38,351 bases of DNA from Bacteroidaceae bacterium (GCA_016280445.1 JAEEGS010000007.1:1-38351); one strand, 5' to 3'. Shown: positions 6,815-17,300, counted from the first letter of the stretch. The notes: generated by a model from the letters alone, not told the origin. A program made the numbers and translations.

Positions 6815-8350
6815 TCAGAAGCGGAAACCGAGTGTGGCCATGAGGTGTGAACGGTTGTTTTTGATTTTCGTGGGTTTGAGATTCTCATCGTCGAAGGCGT
6901 AGAAGTCGCCCTTTTGTGCTTGATATTGCCAAGCTAAGTCGAAGTAACCACCTTTGTAGCGATAGCCAAGACCGACTGTGAAGCGGTTGGTGGCGCCCCA
7001 GTTGGTGTAGTCGGTTTCGGTGTAGATGCCGTCATATCCAATCGTGCGAAAAGCATTCTTCTTGAAAGGAGATGATACGAGGTTGTAACCGGCACGAAGC
7101 GAGAGGGCTTCGATGGGCTTGTATTCTACACCCACCTTCAGCGTGTGTTGTCCGCGAAGAGTCTCCTGAGTAATCCTGTTCGTGTTGCGGAAATAATCGG
7201 ATTCGTGGTTGCCCACTTCGCTGTACTTGGCTGTGCTCAAATCCTGAAACTCATACTCTGCGCCGATGGCGAACTTGTTGCCGATGGTGTGGCCAACGCT
7301 GGCTGCAAACTTCCAAGGAGTGCGGAAGTTGTAGTCATATTCACCATTATCACGAGGAGGGCCAATCTGGTCGTTATTGTAGCAGAGGTATCCACCATTG
7401 GAATCAGTCAGTCGGTACCAGATGGGCGTGTGGATGGAGACACCAAAACGGAAGGGGCTGTCCTCTATCGGACGGCAGATGAAGCCGAGTTTCACATCGA
7501 AGCCGTCGCCGTCGGTCTTGTACCAGTTGGTGAAATCATAGAAATTGCCATCACCATCTGTCTCACGATAGAACGACTCGCGGTCGTACTCCATGCTGTA
7601 CACGCCAACAGAACCACCGAAGAACAATTGGTCGCTGACATTGAAGGACACGTTGATGTCTGCCTGGATGTTACCTCCGTGTGTTGCCTTCTCGAAATAG
7701 CCTCTGTGCGCTCCGACGCCATCATACATGACATTGCCGTAATCGTCCGTTCTCTGATTGCCGTCGACATCGAGGGCATCCACCAGCACTGTGTTATCCT
7801 CATAGGTTGCCAGTTGCAGCATCGTGCCGAACCATGCGTCATACGCCTGACCAGCACGCCTTGCATCGTACATGGCCCAGTTGGCCATATCGGCCAGTTG
7901 GTAAGATTGGCTGAAGATGCCATTCAGATGGTTCACATCGGTCACCTGATTGCTCAGGTAGTTGCGATTCTTCCGATAGTTCACGCCAAAGTTAACAAAC
8001 TGAAGGCCCTTGCTGGATGGGTTGTCCAAATCGAAAGCGATGACCACACCGCCTTGGTCGAGCGACATGCGTGACTTGTCCTCTCCTCTTGCGCTCTTCG
8101 AGGTGAAGAGGCCGCCCATCGACACAGACGCGTCGCTCGAACGATACATAGCAGTTCCGGCAGGATTGGTGCTCATGACGCTGATGTCGCCACCTAATGC
8201 ACCGAGAGCACCACCCATCGCCACAAAACGTGCGGTTCCATTCAGGTCGCTGTTCACGATGTTTTGTGCATCATAACTGTCTTGTGCGTATGCCGCGCTC
8301 GCCACACTGACCAGTGCGCCAAGCAAAAGATATTTCCGATTTCTTTTCAT
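6815..8350 (-). CDS. FadL/OmpP1-like outer-membrane protein, 511 aa
   Basis: Predicted outer-membrane beta-barrel of the OmpP1/FadL/TodX type, often annotated hemin receptor in Bacteroidales; related proteins import hydrophobic compounds. MKRNRKYLLLGALVSVASA begins a signal peptide ending near AYAQ. The mature N-terminus has the family-typical SDLNGTARFVAMGGALGALG followed by STNPAGTAMYRSSD, equivalent to the NPA segment of the hatch domain. The rest alternates in beta-barrel style, and the chain ends LMATLGFRF with the terminal aromatic residue used in barrel assembly. I start at 8350 because the longer reading (8383) only adds a non-signal leader. Ligand unknown. Confidence 0.8.
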   Translation of the reverse strand: MKRNRKYLLLGALVSVASAAYAQDSYDAQNIVNSDLNGTARFVAMGGALGALGGDISVMSTNPAGTAMYRSSDASVSMGGLFTSKSARGEDKSRMSLDQGGVVIAFDLDNPSSKGLQFVNFGVNYRKNRNYLSNQVTDVNHLNGIFSQSYQLADMANWAMYDARRAGQAYDAWFGTMLQLATYEDNTVLVDALDVDGNQRTDDYGNVMYDGVGAHRGYFEKATHGGNIQADINVSFNVSDQLFFGGSVGVYSMEYDRESFYRETDGDGNFYDFTNWYKTDGDGFDVKLGFICRPIEDSPFRFGVSIHTPIWYRLTDSNGGYLCYNNDQIGPPRDNGEYDYNFRTPWKFAASVGHTIGNKFAIGAEYEFQDLSTAKYSEVGNHESDYFRNTNRITQETLRGQHTLKVGVEYKPIEALSLRAGYNLVSSPFKKNAFRTIGYDGIYTETDYTNWGATNRFTVGLGYRYKGGYFDLAWQYQAQKGDFYAFDDENLKPTKIKNNRSHLMATLGFRF

Positions 8351-8424
8351 GTGATATGATATTATTATAATAATGTATAACACTCATGCGAGGCATGATG
8401 GTTCTTTCTTGTCATCTCAAGGCA

Positions 8425-9642
8425 TTAACGTCGGCCACCGCCGCCGCCTCCACCACGGCTACCACCACCGCCGCCGAAGCTGCCTCCTCCACGACTGCCT
8501 CCGCCACCGAAGCTACCGCCTCCGCCACCGAAACTGCCGGAACTGCGGGTGGAAGGTGTATAGGAAGGAGTAGAAGGAGCGGACTGCACGGTTGATGTGC
8601 GGCTGCTGCTGTTTTGGTTGCTGTAGGAACGTGACGGGCTATAGACATTATTGCCACGAACAACGGTGCCACGCTGTGCGGCGCTGGTGCGTTCACGGCT
8701 CATGCTGGGTGTACGTGCTCCCTCGTTGGTTGAACTGCTTGTGCGACCTGTTCGGGTGGCTGTGTAGTTAGTGTATGCACCGCTACGTGTGCCTCGAACA
8801 TCCTGTGCAGAGGTGCGTCCCATTTGAGAGCCCATACGGGAACCAGACGCCATCGCACGATTGTCCGACACCATTGTACGGTTGCCTGATGCCATCACGC
8901 GGCCAGTCCCCGCACCTGAACGCCCAAGCGCACTTGTGCGAGTGGTGTTGATGGAACGACCCATTGCGTTGGTGCGGATGCGGTTGTGGGCAGCCATGTG
9001 ACCACGTGCTGAGTTGTATTGACGAGGTGCCACATTGTGACGATACCCTCCATAATGTACAGGATGGCTCCAACTTGGTCCCCATCCCCAATAAGTCCAA
9101 GCATACGGACGGTGCCAGCCCCAGATGCTACCATACCAGCAATCCCAAGGGCCCCATGCCCAGCCGTATCCCCAACCATAGTGCCAATACCAGGGGTCGT
9201 AGGGGTCGTAAAGATAATCCCATGCGCCCCAGCCGTAATAGAGGTCCCAATAATAGGGGCTAGTCAGAGCGTAGTAACGAGGGCTGTGAAAACGTACGAT
9301 ACGACGGGAGAAACGATAGTCCAGTTCCGGGTCGTTCATGTCGTAGTAATCGCTTTCTACCGAATCAATGCGGGCAGCCAGCGAGTCGTCCAGCACCGCA
9401 CCTCCCGATGTCTGATATTCCCCCGTGTGTACATAACGGCGGTTGTAATCATCGTCGGAACGCTGGTTGCTGTGATAATCCACAATGGAAGGTGGAACCA
9501 CGGTTTCTGTCCTCGCACGCAACGAGGTGGATCTTTTCTGCGCTGCCTCTTTTGCCTTTTTGGATGAGGTGAAATACAGGTCATCCTGTGCCATTCCGAG
9601 CAAAGGAAGCAGAACGAGAGCCAATGTCAGTAATCTTTTCAT
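8425..9642 (-). CDS. Secreted Trp/Tyr-rich protein with a Gly-rich tail, 405 aa, function unknown
   Basis: A clear signal peptide (MKRLLTLALVLLPLLGMAQ) precedes a charged region (20-120). Residues 121-200 are extraordinarily aromatic: by my count 16 Trp and 17 Tyr in 80 positions, in runs such as DPWYWHYGWGYGWAWG. Then follow a Ser/Thr/Arg/Met-rich low-complexity region (about 210-370) and a terminal stretch of Gly runs broken by Ser, Phe and Arg. I recognise no catalytic domain. Similar aromatic and glycine-rich secreted proteins occur in Bacteroidales, but I know of no assigned function. A structural, adhesive or glycan-contacting surface role is speculation. The frame is continuous and codon use looks ordinary, so it is a real gene. 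Confidence 0.8.
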   Translation of the reverse strand: MKRLLTLALVLLPLLGMAQDDLYFTSSKKAKEAAQKRSTSLRARTETVVPPSIVDYHSNQRSDDDYNRRYVHTGEYQTSGGAVLDDSLAARIDSVESDYYDMNDPELDYRFSRRIVRFHSPRYYALTSPYYWDLYYGWGAWDYLYDPYDPWYWHYGWGYGWAWGPWDCWYGSIWGWHRPYAWTYWGWGPSWSHPVHYGGYRHNVAPRQYNSARGHMAAHNRIRTNAMGRSINTTRTSALGRSGAGTGRVMASGNRTMVSDNRAMASGSRMGSQMGRTSAQDVRGTRSGAYTNYTATRTGRTSSSTNEGARTPSMSRERTSAAQRGTVVRGNNVYSPSRSYSNQNSSSRTSTVQSAPSTPSYTPSTRSSGSFGGGGGSFGGGGSRGGGSFGGGGGSRGGGGGGGRR

Positions 9643-9691
9643 AAATTTATCTTATTTGTACAAATATTTTATAGGATAGTTTTCTCCATTG

Positions 9692-9721
9692 CAAAGGTCG
9701 CAATATTCTCTCAAGGCACAA
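9692..9721 (-). promoter_or_regulatory. Weak promoter candidate for the Trp/Tyr-rich protein gene
   Basis: Minus strand TTG (9719-9721), 19 nt, GACCTTTG (9692-9699): one mismatch to TAnnTTTG. About 50 nt before the start codon. Confidence 0.35.
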
Positions 9722-9730
9722 GTACCCAAA

Positions 9731-9757
9731 TCCCTACTACGATAGGGAAAATCCCTA
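9731..9757. promoter_or_regulatory. TCCCTA inverted and direct repeat, possible operator
   Basis: TCCCTA (9731-9736), 6 nt, TAGGGA (9743-9748), 3 nt, TCCCTA (9752-9757): three copies of one hexamer, the middle inverted, in the 261-bp divergent gap 9643-9903. It could bind a regulator of either flanking gene. Nothing else is evident in the gap. Confidence 0.35.
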
Positions 9758-9903
9758 AAAAGTCACATGCGACGATACAAAGATAGAAAAAATCGTCCAA
9801 AAAGTGTCATGAATAGTCCTAAAATCGTTCTTTTTCACGTTTGACACATCTATATATCGTCAGAAATCACTAATTTTACACAAAATTTCAAGATTGTTAG
9901 ATT

Positions 9904-12870
9904 ATGAAGAAAAACTTAAAACTTACCTTTTGTGGCATCATGGCCCTCTTTCTTGTGTGGCCAGCAACGGTATTGGCCACAACAACACTCAATGTTCCTG
10001 GCCAAGCAGCCAAAGCCAAGAAACGCACCATTGTGAAGGTGGAAGCCATCCAAGTGGAGACACCTGTCGGTACTGCTCCTCGACTACCTTGGCAGGTGTG
10101 GGTCACCTACAGCGATGGCTCCCACGAATGGCGACAGACAAAATGGTCGAATTCCTTGCTCTCGACAGAACAGCAGGAAGCAAACCCTGAGATGTTCCCT
10201 GCTGGCAAGGAGTACACTGTTGCCGGATTCATCATCGGCGACAACACAACCGACAACGGCTATCCCATCACAGCCCAGGTGCTGGTGGTGGACAAGGCGT
10301 GGGAAGTGCCTGCCAACACTCCTGTCGCCCAACCGCTGCCGTTAGGGAATGTCACCATAACGGGCGACAACCGACTGACCAACAATCGCGACCTCGACAT
10401 TCGAACCATCCTTTCGTGGGATGTGGCGCAACAACTCTATAATTACCGCGATACGTATGGATTGCCCACAGAGGGATATCCAGTAGCGGATGGATGGGAT
10501 TCTCCCACCACCAAACTAAAGGGACATGGTTCCGGACACTACATGAGTGCATTGGCATTTGCATACGCTTCTACTACGGATGCGAATCTGCGGAAAGAAC
10601 TGCGGAGTCGCATCGAACGCATGGTGAACGAACTGCGTGAATGTCAGGAGCGTACGTTCGTATGGGACAGCACCCTCAACCGCTATTGGGAAGCACGCGA
10701 CTATGCACCAGAGGAGGAACTGAAACAAATGAAGGGAAACTGGGCTGCCTTTGACGAATACAAGAAAGACTACCGTCATTATGGTTATGGTTACCTCAAT
10801 GCCATTCCTGCGGCTCACCCAGCACTGATTGAATGCTACAGGGCGTACAATAATGAAGAATGGGTTTGGGCACCCTACTACACCATCCACAAGCAATTGG
10901 CTGGTCTCATCGACATTGCCAACAACATCGACGATAAGCAGATTGCCGACCAGGCCCTGCTCATCGCCAAAGATATGGGATTATGGGTGTGGAACCGCAT
11001 GCACTACCGCACATACGTAAAGACGGATGGCGATAAGGCCGAACGTCAAGCCAAGCCCGGCAACCGATATGAGATGTGGAACATGTACATCGCTGGTGAG
11101 GTAGGTGGAATGGCCGAATCGTTAGCACGTCTTGCCGAGATGGTCAGCGACCCAACAGAAAAGGCTCATCTGATTGAAGTGGCCAATTGCTTCGATTCTC
11201 CTGCCTTCTTTGACCCTGTGGCTAAGAATGTGGATGATATCCGCACCCGTCACGCCAATCAGCACATCCCGATGATTACTGGTGCTTTGCGCTCGTACAT
11301 TACTAATAACAATCCATATTATTACAACCTTGCCTACAACTTCTGGAGTCTTGTTCAGGGACGTTACGCCTACGCGATGGGTGGTGTGGGAAATGGCGAG
11401 ATGTTCCGCCAGCCTTATTCACAGATATTGTCGATGAACACCAGTGTGATGAGCGACCGTCATCGCAACATGTATCCGAACCCCGACATCAACGAGACCT
11501 GTTGTGCCTACAACCTGGCCAAACTGACCAAAGACCTCAATTGCTTCAATCCCGACAATGCAGCATACATGGATTACTATGAGCGCATCCTCTACAACCA
11601 GATTGTCGGCTCTGTGCACCCCGAACATTGGGGCGTAACATATCAATACGCTGTGGGCATGAATGCCACCAAACCTTATGGCAACGAAACACCACAAAGC
11701 ACTTGCTGTGGCGGTACGGGCGCTGAGAATCATGTGAAGTATCAGGAGGCCGCCTACTTCGTGAATGAAAACACCCTTTGGGTGGCTCTATATCTGCCCA
11801 CCAACGCAAACTGGAAGGGTGTCGGAATCAAGCAGGAATGTGAATGGCCTGCTGAAAAAAGCACCCTCACGTTTAAGCCATCCGCCAACGCGGATTCCAA
11901 CACTTTTGTGCTGAAACTTCGTGTGCCATACTGGGCAACTGAAGGTTTCGACGTGAAACTGAACGGAAAGTCCATCGCAAAAACATATCAACCATGTTCC
12001 TACGTGGAAATTCCCGCACGGGAATGGAGTGCGACAGATAAAGTGGAAATCATCATGCCGTTCACGAAGCATATCAACTGGGGACCTGACAAGATGGATC
12101 TTGCCGCCACAGGCAAAAACGAGACACGCACGCCATTCAACCCCGAGTGGGTCGGTGCTGTGATGTATGGTCCGCTGGTTATGTCCACTCCCGACGTCAA
12201 GGAATGGAAAGATGCCGATTTCACGCTCCAATCCAACCTCAACGACATCCAACTGAATGGTGCCAGCAGCGACAAAGGTTACAACGGACATCTCTACACC
12301 CTCTCTATGGCAGGCAAGCAGTTCCAACCCGACTATTATCAGACCGGTCACTCGACGCATTACCTCCGTCTGAAGGTGGAAACAGGTGCTAAACAGAAAG
12401 CAAAGAAGGGCATTGACAAGACCAGTCTCGAACAAGCACTACAAGTGGCCAAAGAACGTGTAGATGCACAAAATTCATGGAACGCGCTGACCGTGAAAGT
12501 GCCTGCTTTCTCGCCTTGGGCTCCTAACGGCTACGCCCGTCTGCTCACTCAGATGGAAGCTGCACAACGAGTGGCCAACAAACCTCTCAAAGAACTCACC
12601 CAAGACGATATCAACGCTGCCACTTCTGCCCTCAATGTCGCCATCAACACCATGCGTCCAGGCAATCTTGCAGAACCAGAAGACCTGAACGAACTTCTGC
12701 CCCTGCTCACCGAGACAAAAAACATTCTCAACAAGACGACAGAACTGCGCGAGGCTATCAGCTATGCCGATATGGTTGTACAATATGTCAACGACGGCTC
12801 TGGAACACATGACCTCATCAAGAAAGCCCTCTCTCGCCTCATTGAAGCACGAAAAACGTTGCAGAAATAA
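9904..12870 (+). CDS. GH127-family beta-L-arabinofuranosidase-like enzyme with Ig-like and helical modules, 988 aa
   Basis: Exported glycosidase of the former DUF1680 family, known for releasing beta-L-arabinofuranose. Order: signal peptide (1-25); Ig-like group 4 domain (about 42-130: VEAIQVETPVGTAPRLPWQV, VTYSDGSHEW); alpha/alpha toroid catalytic domain (about 150-650), with KGHGSGHYMSALA at 206-218 and the metal-thiolate site INETCCAYN (Glu531, Cys533) plus STCCGGTG (Cys601, Cys602), corresponding to the Glu and three Cys of characterised GH127 enzymes; a beta domain (to about 830); and a helical FIVAR-like C-terminus. No SusC/SusD pair or regulator is adjacent, so it is not in a classical utilisation locus here. 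GH146 or a sister family is possible. Confidence 0.88.
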   Translation: MKKNLKLTFCGIMALFLVWPATVLATTTLNVPGQAAKAKKRTIVKVEAIQVETPVGTAPRLPWQVWVTYSDGSHEWRQTKWSNSLLSTEQQEANPEMFPAGKEYTVAGFIIGDNTTDNGYPITAQVLVVDKAWEVPANTPVAQPLPLGNVTITGDNRLTNNRDLDIRTILSWDVAQQLYNYRDTYGLPTEGYPVADGWDSPTTKLKGHGSGHYMSALAFAYASTTDANLRKELRSRIERMVNELRECQERTFVWDSTLNRYWEARDYAPEEELKQMKGNWAAFDEYKKDYRHYGYGYLNAIPAAHPALIECYRAYNNEEWVWAPYYTIHKQLAGLIDIANNIDDKQIADQALLIAKDMGLWVWNRMHYRTYVKTDGDKAERQAKPGNRYEMWNMYIAGEVGGMAESLARLAEMVSDPTEKAHLIEVANCFDSPAFFDPVAKNVDDIRTRHANQHIPMITGALRSYITNNNPYYYNLAYNFWSLVQGRYAYAMGGVGNGEMFRQPYSQILSMNTSVMSDRHRNMYPNPDINETCCAYNLAKLTKDLNCFNPDNAAYMDYYERILYNQIVGSVHPEHWGVTYQYAVGMNATKPYGNETPQSTCCGGTGAENHVKYQEAAYFVNENTLWVALYLPTNANWKGVGIKQECEWPAEKSTLTFKPSANADSNTFVLKLRVPYWATEGFDVKLNGKSIAKTYQPCSYVEIPAREWSATDKVEIIMPFTKHINWGPDKMDLAATGKNETRTPFNPEWVGAVMYGPLVMSTPDVKEWKDADFTLQSNLNDIQLNGASSDKGYNGHLYTLSMAGKQFQPDYYQTGHSTHYLRLKVETGAKQKAKKGIDKTSLEQALQVAKERVDAQNSWNALTVKVPAFSPWAPNGYARLLTQMEAAQRVANKPLKELTQDDINAATSALNVAINTMRPGNLAEPEDLNELLPLLTETKNILNKTTELREAISYADMVVQYVNDGSGTHDLIKKALSRLIEARKTLQK

Positions 12871-12997
12871 GCACCACACAAGAACGACTGTATCGCTGTA
12901 ATTCATGGATGAACATGGATTTTTGCGGAAAGGAGCAACAAAGTTCTGTTGTTTCGGCATGTTTCGTCAATTTGTGATGCAAGTTTTTGAGAAAATG

Positions 12998-13029
12998 TTT
13001 GAGCATTCGGGGAAAATGTTGTAATTTTG
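12998..13029 (+). promoter_or_regulatory. Promoter of the membrane TPR gene
   Basis: TTTG (12998-13001), 20 nt, TAATTTTG (13022-13029), full consensus, 41 nt before the ATG at 13071. I see no clear GH127 terminator between 12871 and here. Confidence 0.7.
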
Positions 13030-13070
13030 CATGATTTTTGCAAAAAAGAAACAAAAAACAAAAACATATC

Positions 13071-13751
13071 ATGGCAAAGAACAAAAAACAACAAGTGACA
13101 GATGAGCCAATTGCACTTGACGTCCAATTGAACAAGGGCGAGGCATTCATCGAAAAGAACTGGAAGACGATTGCTGCCGTAATTGGTGCTATCATTGTGA
13201 TTGTAGCAGGTGTTTACATCTACAGACACTTCATGTCAGAGAAAGAATTGGAGGCTCAGAAGGCTATCGCAGGAGCCCAAACTGCTTTCGCTCAGCAGCA
13301 GTATGAGCAGGCTTTGAAAGGTGAAGGCACCACAAAGGGATTCCTGAAAGTGATTGATGAGTACAGCGGAACAAAAACTGCCAATCTGGCTAAGTTGTAC
13401 GCAGGTTTGGCTTATGCAAAGACAGACAAGGTGGACGAAGCCATCAAATATCTGGAGGACTTCTCCGTACAAGATGACGAAATGGTTTCACCTGCAGCCA
13501 TCGCTGCTCTCGGCAACCTCTACGTAAAGAAAGGCGATACAGAAAAAGGCATCACAACACTGTTGAAAGCAGCAGCAGAGGCTGACAACGATGCATTGAG
13601 CCCTGTTTTCCTTCTTCAAGCTGGACAATTGTACGAATCAACAGGTCAGAACGACAAGGCACTGGAACTCTACAACAAAATCAAGAAGGAGCACATCCTC
13701 AGCCCAATCGCTCAAGATATTGACAAGTATATAGAGAGAGCTACAAAATAG
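13071..13751 (+). CDS. Membrane-anchored tetratricopeptide repeat protein, 226 aa
   Basis: A cytoplasmic N-terminus of about 33 residues precedes one transmembrane helix (about 34-51, TIAAVIGAIIVIVAGVYIY) and an extracytoplasmic helical repeat region. TPR-like helix pairs are visible at LYAGLAYAKTDKVDEAIKYL, AALGNLYVKKGDTEKGITTL and LQAGQLYESTGQNDKALELY. The layout resembles YfgM-type ancillary proteins of the Sec/envelope machinery, which is suggestive only. The start is set at 13071 (MAKNKKQQ) after a consensus promoter; an upstream in-frame start at 13038 would leave almost no leader. ribH follows after 107 nt with a long hairpin between. Confidence 0.85.
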   Translation: MAKNKKQQVTDEPIALDVQLNKGEAFIEKNWKTIAAVIGAIIVIVAGVYIYRHFMSEKELEAQKAIAGAQTAFAQQQYEQALKGEGTTKGFLKVIDEYSGTKTANLAKLYAGLAYAKTDKVDEAIKYLEDFSVQDDEMVSPAAIAALGNLYVKKGDTEKGITTLLKAAAEADNDALSPVFLLQAGQLYESTGQNDKALELYNKIKKEHILSPIAQDIDKYIERATK

Positions 13752-13775
13752 CCGTATAAAACCAGATTTCAGGGA

Positions 13776-13833
13776 TGAGGAATCAGGAATTGGTGCCACA
13801 AATGATGGTAAAACAGCAATTCCTAATTCCTCA
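13776..13833. repeat. 17-bp inverted repeat between the TPR gene and ribH
   Basis: TGAGGAATCAGGAATTG (13776-13792) and CAATTCCTAATTCCTCA (13817-13833) pair over 17 bp with one mismatch around a 24-nt loop; more ATTCCT-like copies follow. There is no T-run, so it may be a repeat element, a processing hairpin or a weak attenuator rather than a standard terminator. Confidence 0.75.
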
Positions 13834-13858
13834 TTTCTAATTCCTTACAAAAAGTATT

Positions 13859-14350
13859 ATGGCAACCAAGAATCACAACTTATCCGATTACGACATCAAC
13901 TCCATGCCTGATGGCACAGGCATGAAGATGGGCATCGTCGTTGCAGAATGGAATGAGAACATCACAGCCGCATTGTTAGAGGGAACAAAGCAAACGCTGA
14001 TGAGAAACGGGGTGTTTCCTGAAGACATTACAGTGATGACGGTTCCTGGCAGTTTTGAATTGGTGTATGGTGCATCGCAAATGGTGAAAACAGGCGTGGA
14101 TGCTGTCATCGCCATCGGTTGCGTCATTCGCGGAGACACACCGCATGACCGCTATATCTGCCAAGGAGTCACGTATGGATTGGCTCGTTTGAATGCGGTA
14201 CAGAATGTTCCCGTCATTTATGGGCTCATCACTACGCTCGACATGAAACAAGCAGAGGAACGTGCTGGTGGAAAAATGGGCAACAAAGGCGACGAATGTG
14301 CTGTGACTGCCATCAAGATGGTGGATTATAGAAGAAAATTGAATCTCTGA
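13859..14350 (+). CDS. ribH: 6,7-dimethyl-8-ribityllumazine synthase
   Basis: Penultimate enzyme of riboflavin synthesis: joins 5-amino-6-ribitylaminouracil with 3,4-dihydroxy-2-butanone 4-phosphate, usually as a cytoplasmic icosahedral or pentameric assembly. Visible motifs: [10 protein letters not shown] with the substrate-stacking Trp31, [11 protein letters not shown] (62-72), [16 protein letters not shown] with catalytic His96, and [18 protein letters not shown] at the C-terminus. The 163-aa length is normal. The initiating ATG follows directly on the end of the repeat-bearing spacer, and no separate promoter is seen. tamB begins 22 nt after the stop. Confidence 0.96.
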   Translation: MATKNHNLSDYDINSMPDGTGMKMGIVVAEWNENITAALLEGTKQTLMRNGVFPEDITVMTVPGSFELVYGASQMVKTGVDAVIAIGCVIRGDTPHDRYICQGVTYGLARLNAVQNVPVIYGLITTLDMKQAEERAGGKMGNKGDECAVTAIKMVDYRRKLNL

Positions 14351-14372
14351 CACTCCTCTCCCTTTCGAGACA

Positions 14373-17300
14373 TTGAGGCGGCTTGAGAAAATATTACTCA
14401 ACATCGTAGGCGCGGTGATTGCTATCTATGCAGCCATCGTGTTGTTGTTCAGTTTGCCTTTTATGCAAAGCGCCTTGGCCAATTGGACAGCAGAAGCCTT
14501 ATCTGACCAACTGCATGCGAAGGTTGAGATTGGAAGTATCAACCTGGGCTTTTTGAACCGAGTGATAGTCAATGATATGACCCTCTATGAACCGAATGGA
14601 AAACAAATGGCGAAGGTGGCACGCATGTCGGCAAGCCTCAATTTGTTCTCATTGCTCTCAGGAAAGGTGGATATTGGCACAGCACAACTTTTCGGAACAA
14701 AAGCCACCCTCTACAAAAAGACACCCGACAGTTCCCCAAACTATCAATTCATCGTTGACGCCTTCTCTTCTAAAGAAGAAAAGCCCACGAAACTGAATCT
14801 GCATGTTGGCTCATTAATCATGCGACATGTTGACATCACATATGACATCTTATCGGAAGAACGGCATCCGGGACATTTGGATGTCAATCATTTGAATCTG
14901 AAAGATGTGGGCATGAATCTGGTGCTGCGTTGTCTGACAGATGACACGCTCAACATTTCTGTACGACGACTGCAAGCAAAAGAAGTCAATTCTGGGTTGC
15001 AGTTGCTGGACACACGGGCAAAATTGGTGGGTAATAAACAAAAGGCGCTCTTATCCGATTTCAGTCTTTCTCTTCCCCACTCCATTATTTCTACCGACTC
15101 ACTACGAGTGGAGTATGGACATTTCGAGGCAGACAGCACTTTCAAATTTAGCGGAGCCCCTATTGTTGGTCATATCACTCCTTCAGACCTTACTGCATTA
15201 TATAGTGATTTGTCGAACTTGACAAAGAGCATTCCTTTCACTCTTTCCGCAGAGGGAGACGAAAAGGTTATCCGTATCAACGAATGTAATATCGGAGACC
15301 TTGATGGCGATTTCCTATTGCGCGCCACAGCAACCGCAACGGATCCATTCAACAAACAGAAGAGGGACATTCATGCCAACATCAACACATTGTATGTTGG
15401 CCATGATGAGATGCTTTATTGGACCAACGTGCTCTTTCCCGAACATCACCAAGAAAAGACCATCAATGCCATACAATATGTGGATTACGAAGGCAACATA
15501 AACTATGCGGCCAATGGAGACATCACCTCACATGGCAATATCTTGACAGGAATTGGTGATACATCTTACGATTTGACATACGATGCGGAAAACTTTCTCA
15601 CAGCAAACGTGAGCGGCAAAAATGTCAATGTCGGCGCACTGCAAGAGGACAGCCCGTTAGGTACTGCATCATTCGATTTAGAGGTTGCCATGCATTTGGC
15701 TGAAACCACCCCCTTCCCTGCTGGTTCTCTAAGAGGTGACATCCACAATATTTATTATAAGGACTATAATTATCAGGACATTGAGGTGGATGTTCGAAGC
15801 ACAACAACTGCAATAGAAGGTACACTTTCTCTGAACGACAAGAATGCCAAAGGTACTGCTGATTTTGCCTATACAGATTCCCCGTCGAAGGGATTGGAAC
15901 TTAATCTTTTGCTAGAGGAATTCAGGATTAATCGTTTGAATATCACAAATCAATACAACATAGAGAATTTGGCTATGAATGTACAAGCCAACTTGAAAGG
16001 GTATGATTATAACCATCTCTATGGAACGTTCAACATTGAAGATTTCAACCTGTATGTTCCCACGGAACATTACCACCTTGAGGGCCTCAGGATAACAGCC
16101 GAGAAACAAGAAGAGAACAAAAGTCTCTATACCATCAACAGCGATTTCCTCTCTGGTAGCATTGAGGGAGAGACAAGTCTGCTTGGCGTCGTACGAAGTT
16201 TTAGCAACCAGATTGCCCAACATCTGCCCATTCTTGTATCCCCCACTCAAGCAGAACCTGCTTCCTTTGATTACGATTTGACATTGAGCGACACGCCATT
16301 GCTGCACTACTTCACGAATGCGGACTTTGCCATCACGAACCCCATCCACATCTACGGAGCAATGGACACGAGGGCTCAGGAGATGTCTTTCAATCTCAAT
16401 GCTCCACAAGTTGCATACAACAACACCCCCTATGAACACATTGTGTTAAAATGCAACAGCACAACCGACAACATGAACGTGCGTGCGATGGCATCGACCT
16501 ACCAAGAAAGCCAAGATGACGATAGACCATCAACCCAAACAAAAATGGAGTTGAATGCTGATGTACACAACAACTATATAGGCAGCAACTTGAACCTTAA
16601 CATTGTTGGACACAACAACATCAACTTGCAATTGCTACCAATGGTGCACTTGCACGACTCCCTGGGAAGCATGAAGACAGATATCACCCTTCATCCATCC
16701 CAAGCCATCATCAACGATACAACATGGACGGTTTCACCAGCCACCATCTCATTTTATAAAAAAGATATAGAATGCCGCAATGTGAAGTTTGCCAATATGC
16801 GAACAAACAGTTTCCTTTCCATTGACGGCAAAGCATCGCCCTCGCCTTCCGATTCTCTGGTTGCGACATTGAAGAATCTCGAAATCAAATATCTGCAATC
16901 ACTTGCGAATTTCAATGTGGTGCGATTTGCGGGTAAGGCATCCGGTAAAGTCATCGTAAACAACGTGATGGGTGATGGAGTGCCCGACATCAGGACAAAC
17001 CTGTATGTGGAAGATATGTCCATTCAAGAGGGACCTTTGGGTGACGCCAACATCACGGCACATTGGGACAAGGAAGCGGAAGGTATCGTGGTGGACGGTC
17101 GAATCGTTGATGTATACGATGTGCCAGACGCTTTGACAGGAAAAACAAAGAATGTCACGGGTGTCACCACGGTGGGCGGTTGGATTTCACCTGCCAAAAA
17201 CGACATGTCCCTTCTTATCAACACACAGAACACCAATGCGACTTTCCTTCATGGTTTCCTCCGGGGAATTTTCAAGGAGATGTCTGGTTATGTCACAGGT

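Noticed and set aside
13752-13858. FMN riboswitch before ribH
   Set aside because: None of the conserved FMN-element segments are seen; the gap is occupied by the simple inverted repeat.
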